DNA of 64,000 bases from Petunia secreta. Its lineage: Eukaryota; Streptophyta; Magnoliopsida; Solanales; Solanaceae. Numbering within the stretch: the stretch's first letter is position 1; the number at the start of each line of letters is the position of its first letter. The notes under the pieces are model-generated. The model worked only from the letters and a program-made list of their open reading frames with translations, made no database searches and was not told the DNA's origin. Positions 12,580-22,945 of the stretch are shown here, in pieces. The position numbers were made by a program, and so were the translations under genes. The stretch lies in NCBI GenBank assembly GCA_029990175.1, contig JARKIP010000042.1, forward strand, positions 868,001 through 932,000, given 5' to 3'.

Positions 12580-13480
12580 AAAGAATGACAGCGTATCCTT
12601 CAGGCTTTTGATTATATCGAGCGGTATGGTATTGATTATTCTTCTTTCCAGTTCCAGGGTCCAGCCTTGAATTGGTGGGCCGCTCTCTTATTAGCTAACT
12701 TGGTTCGGTTTTTCTTCTAGATTCGTGGAAAGTTCCTTTCGAGTAGCGAGCGAGATGAAAAGTATTTCCAGTTTGAGTGGATTAAGCAGGGTAGCCTGTC
12801 GGTTAGTCTGTTGGTTTCAGAATATGAGATTGTATTCTATAGAATGGCTGAATATGTATTAGAACTAGTTCATGAGCCTTTCGAGAGATTCAGAGATTTA
12901 TTGATGACCTTTATTTTTCCTTGAAATCCCAGATGGCTCGAGAAATTGAGGTCCGGATTTTATTTGATGTTGTTGTTAATATTGCCCGAAGGTTCGAGGC
13001 ATACCATAAGTTAGAGCGGGAAAGCAAGAGATCCCGTGGCCCTGGTGGGCAACCATGGTACCTCATTTGGAGGTAAGAGTTCTGATTATTTTTGGAAGTC
13101 ACCTTCCAGGTTATCGCAGTTTGTAGAGCGTGATTCTCAGAGTGCGCGAGTAGTTCATCAAGATTAGACCCAGTTTTCCTCTTTATAGCTATCGACAATA
13201 TGTCCAGCTTCCATTTTCAATGAAAATCTGTTATCACTGTCATGAGTCTGGTTATCCTTTGAGGAGTTTTCCCTTACTCCGGCAAGTAGGCAGTCATCTT
13301 TTCTCTTGTCATTTGGCATCGCGCAGTCGCAGGGTATTTCATTTAGATCTCAACCAGCCAGAGAAATGCCACCATCCAGTAGAGGTTGAGATTTTGGTGG
13401 CAGTGGTTCTCCAGAAAGTGCTTGTCAGGATAGTGGCTCAGCTCAGCTGCAGAGGCAGTTCTATGAACTGCTAGTCTGGC
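12580..13480 (+). pseudogene. Decayed gag of the nested gypsy element
   Basis: Translating across several stops and frameshifts gives FQGPALNWW, then KFLSSSERDEKYFQFEWIKQ, then a segment ending in PFERFRDL. This is the usual plant gypsy gag core (retrotrans_gag). A degenerate zinc-knuckle, CYHCHESGYPLRSFP, follows at about 13229-13273. The protein is broken throughout. Confidence 0.65.
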
Positions 13481-14799
13481 AGGATGCTGAGGCATCCGAT
13501 GTAGTAGACCCATGTATTTCTTCTTTCCTTAAGATTTGATTCTTCCGATCGATCTGGAGATGGTCTGTCATATTATGTTCCATGGTTCCCTTGGATATTG
13601 TTTCTGTTAAGAATCGGCTGCGGTAGAGGGGTGAGCTTCTTGTATGATTTATTCCCGGCATTTATGATGACCCTACTAGTTTATGTGGTTTAAATGCGAG
13701 AGATGTGTGAGTGAGTATCGGTATTGTTTGTTTGGCATTTTGTTATGCCTCATTCTGTTATAATGTAAAGTCAGTCTACTTCTCTTTGGAACTCAGTGTT
13801 GGTAGGATGATGGGATTCTTATTTGTCACCATCAGAAAGTGTCATTGTTTCTTCCGGTGTAAAGTGGTTAGTAATTAATACTCGATCCATGTGTCTCCTC
13901 TTGGTTCGAAATGTTAGTAAGTCATGTTATTCTATGAGCTTGTCTTAGTTATAAAAAAGGGTATTCTGGTAAATTGTCAGAGTTTCCTTCTTATTGGGAG
14001 GTTAAATTGGTATGGATGTTTTTCCATAAAGCTTATTTAATGTCTATCTCTTCAATTCCGATTCTTTGGCTCGCCTGACTAGGAAGTAGTCTTTCTTTGG
14101 TAGCCAAGCAAATCAGAAGATGAACTTTCTGAAGCTCTAATTATTTCTATCCTCGATCCATTTCCATTTCCTTTTCGTCCGGCACTAGTGAGCTTGGGCG
14201 ATTGGTAGCCACTTGTGACGTTCCCTGTGTTGAGCCAGGGTATGTGTTATTGTAGCCGGGTAAGCATATTATTGTTTTGGATATCAGTTTATCCGGGTAT
14301 TCATTCCCATATATAGTAAAGTGCTGGTTCTGTTTTCGCGGATCATCCAGTTTCAGGGGAAACTCTGCCAAAATTTTTATATAGAAGTACCATCCATCAG
14401 GCGGTGGTGTTTACGGCAAAGGTATGGAGTTGTGAACTTGAGAGTTGCAGCTGTTTGGCAACTCGAAAGAGTAGTTGGTAGCTTAGGTCTGCCTACGTTC
14501 AGCTTTTAGCTAAATCTTCTTCAGTCCAGCAGACTGTGCGAGGATGGTTATTCCTATTCAAATGGCTGCATGAGTTTGTGCTTTAAGTGGAGGAGTCTTC
14601 CTCCAAATACTGAATGGTAATATTAAATCTCTGAGGTGTTGATACCACTTTTCTCACGACCCAAAGTAAGGCCACGACAGAAACCTACAATGAGTGTCGA
14701 TCATTGCTAAACCCACTAATAATCTATTAATGCTAGAGATAATCTGGCAACCTGATCATATATACGTACCTATCTGCTGAAAGCATAAAGTCTGGAAAG

Positions 14800-15130
14800 A
14801 TGACACGACTTTAACTTGCTGGAAATTTGAACACTGAGCCACAAATTCTGCTATGTCACACTTCATTCCGTCCTACCAATAAATCTGCTTAAGATCATGG
14901 TACATCTTAATCGAACCTGGATGAATAGTGTATTTAGAATAATGTGCCTCTATCATAATTTGTCCACGTAAATCTGCAACATCAGGAACACAAAGTCTAT
15001 CTTTATACATAAGAACACCGTCAGTAGTGACCCTGTATGGTGACTTCGGTTTTCTTTGGGCTATCTGTCTGTATTCAACTAGAACTGGATCCTCATACTG
15101 ACGCTGTTTTACTTCATGAAAATTTAGAGT
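14800..15130 (-). pseudogene. Inverted integrase zinc-binding fragment (gypsy pol)
   Basis: On the minus strand the translation contains LCVPDVADLRGQIM, then HYSKYTIHPG and CDIAEFVAQCSNFQQ. This is the His-His-Cys-Cys N-terminal integrase domain of plant gypsy elements, with one stop codon. It is opposite in orientation to the gag remnant at 12580-13480, so the internal region has been rearranged or contains a second insertion. Confidence 0.7.
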
Positions 15131-15983
15131 TAAAGGTCTAGTCCAGCTTGTCGATAATCCATCATTGGTATATATATCTCTTTCACACCTAAACTCTTTG
15201 AGAAGTTACTTTAGCTTTGTAAGTGCTCATGTAATCAACTTTGTTGCTGGTATTCTGCCTTAGCTGAAAGTCCAACTACATGTATCTTTTATATTTACTT
15301 TTTCAAGTCATAATAATTCCAATTCAAAGACAATACCCTGAGGGAGATGTTCAGTCTGAAGATCATTCTTGGTCTACATCATACTATCCAGCAGTAGTTG
15401 CATGATCCGTATCCTTATACGATAGACCCTGTTCAGATGAACCTTTGACATACATTAGGATATGAGTATCTACATTCCCACAAGGAGCTTGTGGAACAAC
15501 ACTAACATCAATTGAGATGTTGTATAGTGCATTCGTAAAAATAATATAGCTTGCATCAAATCTTCTATAGTGAGTGGTGACAAGGTACTTCAAAAGCTTC
15601 CCCTATTGCATCAAGTGTGAGCTAATTCCTAGTTCCATCAATTTGTTCTATATCGAAAGGTATATCGAAGAGGTAATTATCGACTGAATCATGTTAACCC
15701 ATTCAAAGTTTCGTGTATTTTTGTTTCGAAAATATAGAACTCTTCTCTCATGATTGAGAAAGGGTCGGCTTAGTCCGAATAAGTTGGGCTATGATGTTAT
15801 CATATTATCCAAATATGTTTTATCCAAGAGTTGATGTGAGTGTTATAACTCTGATTCTGTAATTATGAGATAATGTCCGTGGAGTAGTTTATGAAGGTTG
15901 TGCAAATTCTCTTGTTATCTGCGTAAATCTTTCTTTAGATTTAGGCTCGTTCGAGGACGAACGAGAGTTTAAGTGGAGGAGAA

Positions 15984-16922
15984 TGAAACGACCTCGGTCA
16001 GTCGTTTCGGAAGTTAGGACTCCGATTGGCGTGCTGATAATTTTAAAATATTCATAATGTCCATTAGGACCTGTCTGTAAACTTTGAGCTAAATCAGACC
16101 TCGTTTGGTAGGCATCGGAAGAAGGTTTCAGTTTTTATTGGCGATAAATATTAAAAAAAGATTTTCGAGCTCGGTTTTGCCGAATGAGCTCTGATTCGAA
16201 ATCCGAAAGCGTCGTTGGGTTCGTATGATTATTTATGACCTTTGTGAACTTTCGAAAGTGAATTTCGATATTGTTCGGCTAGTTTCCGCTAAAATGCCGA
16301 AAGTTAAATAATTTGACTTTTTTTCCATTTAAATTCGCATCTTGAGTTTCGGGAGTCCAATTTGAGATCCGCCCTCGCGAGTATGTTACATATATTTTGT
16401 ATAACTTGTATGCAAAAGTTGGAATTATTTCGAATATCATAGGGTACCGTTTTAATTTTCATCGCGAAAAGAAAAGAAAAGAAAAAAAAAGGGAAAAATG
16501 ACAAAAAGAGCAAATGGGCGGTGGATGCAATATATATCCTTAACTTTTGTTAAGGAACGAAACAACGTAAATAGAGAGGAGCAAAAATGAAAAAACGCAA
16601 TAAAAAAAAATGCCAGAAAATGAAAAAAGGGGCCGGAGAAAAGTAGAATTTTCACCCTGAAACATTCAGGTAATGATCCTAATATAGTATTTGAGTTTAT
16701 TACGTGTGTTTAAATATATTTTTGCGGTAAAAATAGGAATATTAGACATCGCCCTAATGACGTAAATTGATAGTTTAAAGGGTCAAATGGACACCGATAA
16801 TGAAATTGATTATGTGTTCGTGCTCAGTGAGTTATGGGCAACTTATAAATATAATTTATTTGGGATTTGGTTATGTGGCCTTAAACCCTGTATATAGGCC
16901 TAACCGGTTCCGGGTCGTGTCA
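15984..16922 (+). repeat. Forward 3' LTR, short form (939 bp)
   Basis: Begins TGAAACGACC after AGTGGAGGAGAA and ends GTGTCA. Relative to the long LTR it lacks about 1.5 kb between two GGCCT phrases, which fits a deletion by microhomology. Confidence 0.85.
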
Positions 16923-16927
16923 ACTTG

Positions 16928-19860
16928 GTTCGCCCACTTCTATGGGGATGAGAGAGTCCATGCCATAGGCTAGTGAGAAAGGAGTTTCACCGGTGCTGTT
17001 CTTCTCCGTTGTTTGCATGGCCCATAGTACCCCGGGAAACTCCTCGGGCCAAGGACCTTTCTTCTCGTCGAGTCTTTTCTTCAAATTTTCAATTATGATC
17101 CTGTTTGAAGACTCAGCTTGGCCATTAGCACTTGGGTGATAGGGAGTCGAGGCAATTCTTTTGATTCCCCATTGCTTGAAGAAATCGGTGATGGCTGCCC
17201 CCATGAACTGTTTACCGTTGTCACAAGCAATTTCTCTTGGGACGCCGAACCTATAGATGATATTCTTTCTGATGAAGTCGATTACTTGTTTTTTCTTTAC
17301 TTCGGTGAGAGCCGCCGCTTCCACCCATTTTGTAAAGTAATCGGTCAACACTAAGATGAAACGAACACCACCTTTTCCTTTGGGTAATGGTCCCACGACA
17401 TCCATTCCCCATTTCATGAAGGGCCATTGTGACACCACCGAATGAAGAGGCTCGGCCTGTTGGTGGATCATCAGCCCATGGTGTTGGCATTTATCGCATT
17501 TTTGCACGAAGGTCTTCACATCGGCACTTATTGTGGGCCAATAATATCCAGCTCTTAACAACTTACGCACTAAGGATTTCCCCCCCCCCCCCCCCCCCGA
17601 GTGGTTGCCACATTCGCCTTCGCGCACTTCAGCCATCACGTATCTAGCCTCCTCGGGACCCAAGCATTTGGCCATCGGGCCGCAGTACAACCTTTTGTAC
17701 AAGTTGCCCTCGATCAAGTGATACGAGGCTGCTTGAGTCCTCAACTTCCTTGCTTCTTTTTTATCTTGGGGGACAGTCCCCGAGTCGAAATAGGAGATGA
17801 ACTTGCTTCGCCAATCCCAACGGTTATCCACTGAGTTAACTTGCAACTTCATCTCTCTCATTTGAGCTGACAGCAACCGAACCACTGAGTCAGTCCCCGA
17901 GTGGGTTTCATCGATCGCCGAACCAAGATTCGTCAAGGCGTCAGCCTCGGTATTTTCCTCGCGAGGCACTTGTTTAATTTGCCATTCTTGGAACTGTGCT
18001 AATATCCTTTGTGCTCGATCCAAGTATAGCTGCATTCTGGGCTCCCGAGCCGTATAATCACCGAGGACCTGGTTGACTACCAATTGTGAATCACATCTCA
18101 GTTCGATTCTTTCAACCCCCATTTCTTTAGCCAACTCCAAACCTGCTAGAGCTGCCTCATATTAAGCTTCGTTGTTGGTCACCTTGTTGAACCGAACCGA
18201 ATGCCTGACTTTTTCCCCGGTGGGTGCCCTCAATACAATGCCTAACCCTGAACCTTTGGAGTTCGTTGCCCCATCGGTGTATAGTACCCACAATCCCGAA
18301 GGGGATCCTTTTGCCATGGAGTTTTCCCTTTCCGCCTCGGGCAAAATAGCGATACTGAAATCAGCCACGAAGTCTGCCAAGACTTGGGACTTAATGGCAG
18401 TCCGAGGTTGATAAGTAATGTCGTACTCGCTTAGTTCTACCGCCCATTTGGATAACCTCCCCGACAACTCTGGTTTGTGCAATATATTTCTCAAGGGGAA
18501 GGTTGAAACTACTGCAATTGGGTGACATTGAAAATAGGGCCGTAGTTTCCGAGCAGTAATAAGTAAAGCAAGCGCTAATTTTTCCAAGTGTGGGTACCTA
18601 GTTTCAGCACCGAGGAGTGTCTTGCTCACATAATAGATGGGCTGCTGTTGGCCATCTTCCTCCCGAACTAGCACGGCACTGACTGACACCTCGGACACCG
18701 CTAAATATACCAGCAATGTCTCTCCTTCCTTTGGCTTGGCAAGCAACGGTGCGTTAGCCAAGTATTGTTTCAAATCTTTCAACGCTTGTTTACACTCCGG
18801 TGTCCACTCGAAGTGATTGTTTTTTCTCAAAACGGAGAAGAACTTGTGGCATCGCTCCGAAGACCTTGAGATGAAACGACTCAAGGCAGCGACTCGGCCA
18901 GTTAAGCGTTGAACTTCCTTTACCCTGATTAACTCCTCGGGGATTTCCTCAATAGCTCTGATTTTATCTGGGTTGGCTTCGATTCCTCGTTCGGAGACAA
19001 TAAAAGCCAAGAACTTGCCTGATCCTACGCCGAAGGCGCACTTCTCAGGGTTCAATTTCATACCAAATTGCCTCAATACAGCAAAAGCTTCCCTCAGATG
19101 ATTCAAATGATCCTCCATTCGGATCGACTTGATGAGCATATCGTCTATGTAGACTTCCATAGACTTTCCAATGTACTCTTTGAACATGCGACACACCAAC
19201 CTTTGGTATGTCGCCCCGGCGTTCTTCAAACCGAAGGGCATCACTTTGTAACAGAAGGTACCTCGGTCTGTGATGAATGAGGTCTTCTCTTCGTCCTTCG
19301 GGTCTATGAGAATTTGGTTATACCCCGAGTATGCATCCAAGAAAGTCAATAGTTTGTGTCCAGCCGTGGAGTCTATTAACCTGTCAATTTGTGGTAGTGG
19401 ATATGAGTCTTTAGGGCAAGCTTTGTTTAGGTCAGTGTAATCTACGCACATTCTCCACTTGCCATTCTTCTTCGGTACAACCACAACATTGGCCAGCCAC
19501 TCGGGGTATTTCACTTCTTTAATGAAGCCGTTTTCTTGCAATTTGGCGGTCTCGTCCTCGATCGCCTTCTTTTTGACCCCGGCGTGAGGTCTTTTCTTCT
19601 GCTTCACCGGGGTAAATTTTGGGTCTACATTCAGTTTGTGGGTCATGATCTCCGGATCGATACCCGTCATGTCTGAATGTGACCATGCAAAGCAATCATG
19701 GTTGGACTTTAAAACTTCTATGATTGCCTTCTTCGACTCCGGGTCCAACTCCGAGCCGACAAATACTTTCCTATCGGGGAAATCTTTCAATACGGTAAAA
19801 GATTCCAACTCTTCAATAGTTGAGTCCTCGGCTTTTTGCTTCCGAGGTTCTTGAACACAA
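16928..19860 (-). pseudogene. Tat pol: RT, two RNase H domains, integrase core
   Basis: Frame 19808-18162 encodes reverse transcriptase with YIDDMLIKS at the active site, then the gypsy RNase H, then the start of a second RNase H (LYTDGATNSKGSG). A TAA near 18163 stops it just before the conserved EYEAA. Frame 18140-16928 continues with CDSQLVVNQVLGD and EADAL of that RNase H, the integrase zinc finger, and core residues in MDVVGP and CDNGKQF. A run of about 19 G on the coding strand (+ strand C, 17580-17598) expands a Gly stretch in the zinc finger. The C-terminus is cut by the insertion at 16922. Two RNase H domains mark the Tat lineage. Confidence 0.88.
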
Positions 19861-19922
19861 GCTGGAACCTTTTCGACTTCTCCTCGGTTGTCCTCCCCGC
19901 TCGACCCCGAATCCAGTCATTG

Positions 19923-20600
19923 CTATTGTTTAGGCCCAACCGGGGCAACTCCACTCTTTAGCGCAACCGAATAGCACTCCCTTGCTACTCGTTGCTCCTC
20001 CTTGATTGATCGAACCCCCCAAGGTGTAGGGAATTTGATCACTTGATGTAGAGTGAAAGGGACAGCCTCCATGGAGTGGATCCATGGCCTTCCGAGGATC
20101 ACATTGTATGCTAGATCCTCGGGCATAACTTGGAACAGTGTTTCCTTGGTAACCCCTTCGGCGAATGTTTTGAGTGTGATCTCACCCAATGTTTTCTCCG
20201 TGGAGTGTTGAAGCCAGCTAACACTGTTGACTTGGGAACAACTTCACCCTTCAGCCACATCTTCTTAACAGCCCCGTAGCTAATTATGTTGACTGAGCTA
20301 CCGGGGTCGATCAAGACTCTTTTGATATCAGAGTCGTTGATCCTCAACATGATAACTAGAGCGTCGTGATGGGGGAACATCATCCCATCACAGTCATCGT
20401 CGGCGAAGACAATATCATTGCCCGAGCCTCCAACTCGGGTTCTTTTCTCCATGGTGATGGAGAGCTTAGCGAACTTTTTGGCTGCGGCGAAGTTCACGCC
20501 GTTCACTTCTGACCCCCCGGTTATAACATTCACTACTCTCTCCGGGGGGTGGAGCTCGAGGTAGTTGTCCATCACCCCGGTTCTTGGAAAAGTTGTCTTT
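19923..20600 (-). pseudogene. Tat protease region
   Basis: The frame 20575-20111 contains VLIDPGSSVNII, the aspartic protease motif of Tat polyproteins (D-P-G-S-S in place of D-T-G). It shifts frame near 20190-20200 and continues as an ILGRPW segment to 19923, where stop codons precede the RT frame. The domain order gag-protease-RT is intact but the frame is not. Confidence 0.78.
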
Positions 20601-22146
20601 CCCTTTATAAGTGAGGAAGTCGGCCAAGACTCCCTTTTTTAGTAGGTAGGCTACCTCGAGGCGCAAAGCTTTGCAGTCCTCGGTTCTGTGGCCATAATCT
20701 GCGTGGAACCAGATTGTGGTCTCTCTTGTCTGCCGGGGTCCTCATATCTTTGGGAACCCTTACCCCGGCTGTCCCCTTGACAACATTGACCAGCTCCGAG
20801 GTCGATATGTTGAAGTTATAATCTTGGATCCGAGGAAGATCCTTTTTAGGGACCGAAGCGGAGCTCGAGGGATTTCTTTGGTTCACGTTGGGTTGAACCT
20901 TCCCCCCAAGCCTTTGGCTTATATGAGAGGCTGGGTATGAATTACCGAGGGTGTTTCCCAACCTCTGGCTAACATGCTGCCTTGTCGAAGTGTAAGGCTC
21001 ATATCTCCCCTTCGAGTTACCTCGTGGCGCCTCGGCGCGATTCGAAGAGTCACCTCGGTTATGTTGATGATAACCTCGGTTCTTGAACTCCGCTTCCTCC
21101 AATCTGATTTTGGAGTAAGTGCGTCTATGCAGATCCTCCCACGTCAGGACCTGATATTGTTGTAATTCTTTACGCAATTCAGCAGCAGCGCCAGAATTGC
21201 GACTATTGATACCCTTTTCAAATGCCATGATGGCCAAGGTATCATCCATCCGAGGCAACTCCATGCGTTCAGCGTGGAATCGCTCAAGAAACTCTTTAAG
21301 TGGCTCTCCGGGCCGCTGCTTCACCTCACATATATCCTCCTTCCTCTGGAGGATCTTTTGTGCCCCGGTGTGAGCCTTGACAAAGGCGCTGGACATTTCT
21401 TTGAACGAGGAGATTAACCCCGCTGGCAAGCATAAATACCACCGAAGAGCCCCTTTTTCTAACGACTGACCGAACTTCTTTAAGAACATCGACTCGAGCT
21501 GCATAGCTGTTAAGTCGTTGCTCTTCACCATGGCCATGTATTCCCTTATGTGCTCCATGGGATCAGTCGTCCCATCATACTTTTTCAGGAATATGAGTTT
21601 GAAGCCCGGGGGAGTTGGGGCTGGAGCTGCTTCGGGCTTATAGGGGTGCTCCCTGTATTGCTCGATGTCGAGGTCGTCTTCCTCCTTATTTATCCCCGGC
21701 AAGCCTTCGAGGCGTTTTTCCACGCGCGCCTCAATGCGAGCCTCGATTTCTCTACTCATTCTTTCAACGTCGACCGAGGACGTTGTTTCTGCCACGGTAG
21801 GAAACGTCCCGAAGTGTGGTGTGGCAGTTGGGTTGTTCCCCGAGCCCCCAGACGTGGCCCCGTTGTGAGGTCCCCCTGTTATCGCGCCCGGAGGAACGAA
21901 GGGCGGGATGCCTCCACCAGGAGCCGAAGGCTGGGCACTGTTTGGGGCAGCGCTATTCCTCACTTCCAGTGAAGCGCGAAATTCGGCATTGATACTAGCT
22001 TGCTCATCCTGTTTACTTTGGAGATCTCTTAGCGTGGTGACAACATACATTTGGAATTCTTCAGTTGTCATTGGGGCGAGGAGTTGTTGGTTCAGCGGAA
22101 CGTCAACCCGATCGTTATTGTTACCATTGTTATCGTTATCAGCCAT
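20600..22146 (-). pseudogene. Tat gag
   Basis: The probable start is the Met at about 22146 (MADNDNNGNNND). The N-terminus is Asn- and Gly/Pro-rich and a coiled segment rich in Arg/Glu follows. The gag core (KYDGTTDPMEHIREYM through ERFHAERMEL) matches plant gypsy gag. A one-base frameshift near 20720-20740 puts the zinc-knuckle-like WFHADYGHRTEDC segment into another frame (20666-20466). A full-length product is therefore not expected. Confidence 0.8.
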
Positions 22147-22235
22147 AACGTTGAGTCGCAAACTTTTGACAAAGAACGGATTTGGAACTTTGGAACAAAG
22201 CGTTACTGCTTATATCCCCACAGACGGCACCAATT

Positions 22236-22789
22236 TGTATGGGCCTAAATCAGTTTAGGTACACAAATCGAATTTGAATTCGGATACAAGCAATTCTTCG
22301 TATCAAAGTTGAAATAACACGTGAAAAAGATGTAAAAACGAGAGAAATAACTGTATTGCAATATATGAACGTGATTACAAATTTGGGCAGCGTTTCAGTA
22401 CAAATTTCTGGATGCCTACAATACAAAATGATCTAATATTTATAGGCGTGTAGACCTTGCCCACGTTCTCCATTAGCAGCTGAAACGTCTCCCACGATCT
22501 GGGCATTAAATGGAGGAGTTAGTGGGGTAAAGTAGTGGGCTGCAAAGCCGCTTGAACCGAGGGGATCCACCGAGGTGCGAATGAATGACCTCGGTGGCTT
22601 GGCCCTGTCGCTTGACCGAGGTGGCTCGTCACCGAAGCTTAGCTTACGGCTTGCCTTCGGTGACAGCCTCGGCGCTTGGCTTCGGCGATTCATTGATTTG
22701 CTTCGGTCTCTGGCTCGCAGGCATGAGTTCAGATGTTAGGATTTGCATGAAAGGGGCGAATCGTCGCGAATCGATTTTTACCCAATACA
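22236..22789 (-). repeat. 5' LTR of the Tat element
   Basis: 554 bp, the partner of 2556-3109. On the minus strand it is followed after two or three bases by TGGTGCCGTCTGTGGGGA (22216-22233). This starts with TGG and has the form of an 18-base tRNA primer-binding site; I did not assign the tRNA. Confidence 0.93.
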
Positions 22790-22945
22790 GTTTATACTCA
22801 TTATCAATATTGGAATTTACGTCTTTATTGCTCATTAATTTGTTCGATCTCGTTGTTTCATTTTAACTTTAATACTTAGCATTATTTGTAAATCCGCTCC
22901 AAATTCGATTTATTGTCCTAAACTGACTAAGACCAATACAGTCAG

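Larger units (their letters stand above)
7405..16922 (+). mobile_element. Aberrant Tekay/del-like Ty3/gypsy insertion with U5 ends at both sides
   Basis: 9,518 bp flanked by perfect ACTTG duplications (7400-7404, 16923-16927). From left to right it reads: an inverted long LTR (7405-about 9836) lacking the first ~102 bp of U3; a ~215-bp internal 3' stub with polypurine tract; a forward LTR (10052-11898); an initiator-Met type primer site TGGTATCAGAGC (11901-11912); a decayed internal region; and a short forward LTR (15984-16922). The left end TGACACGACC is the complement of the right end GGTCGTGTCA, so both ends are U5. Forward LTRs begin TGAAACGACC. The gag remnant and primer site suggest the Tekay/del chromovirus group. 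Confidence 0.85.
2556..22789 (-). mobile_element. Ty3/gypsy Tat-lineage LTR retrotransposon, nested insertion inside
   Basis: A complete element of 20,234 bp, of which 9,518 bp is a later insertion. Both 554-bp LTRs have TGTATNGGG inverted ends and the element is flanked by a perfect duplication, GTTTA (2551-2555 and 22790-22794). The coding strand is minus. The order gag, protease, RT, gypsy RNase H, a second (archaeal-type) RNase H, integrase, plus an ORF on the opposite strand between pol and the 3' LTR, is diagnostic of the Tat/Retand group. The LTRs differ at 7 of 554 sites by my count. Gag and pol carry frameshifts and stop codons, so this copy is not autonomous as read. Confidence 0.93.
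2149..22940 (+). mobile_element. Solo LTR (553 bp) split by the 20-kb Tat element
   Basis: The left part 2149-2555 begins TGTATTGGGTGAAAATTG. The right part 22795-22940 ends GACCAATACA. Removing the Tat element and one copy of GTTTA leaves about 553 bp, almost the length of that element's own LTRs (554 bp). Flanks are GTCCG (2144-2148) and GTCAG (22941-22945), a target duplication with one mismatch. A TATA-like CTATAAATAGC lies near 2490-2500. Only one LTR is seen, so a solo LTR of a related Tat family in the opposite orientation is the simplest reading. Confidence 0.65.
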
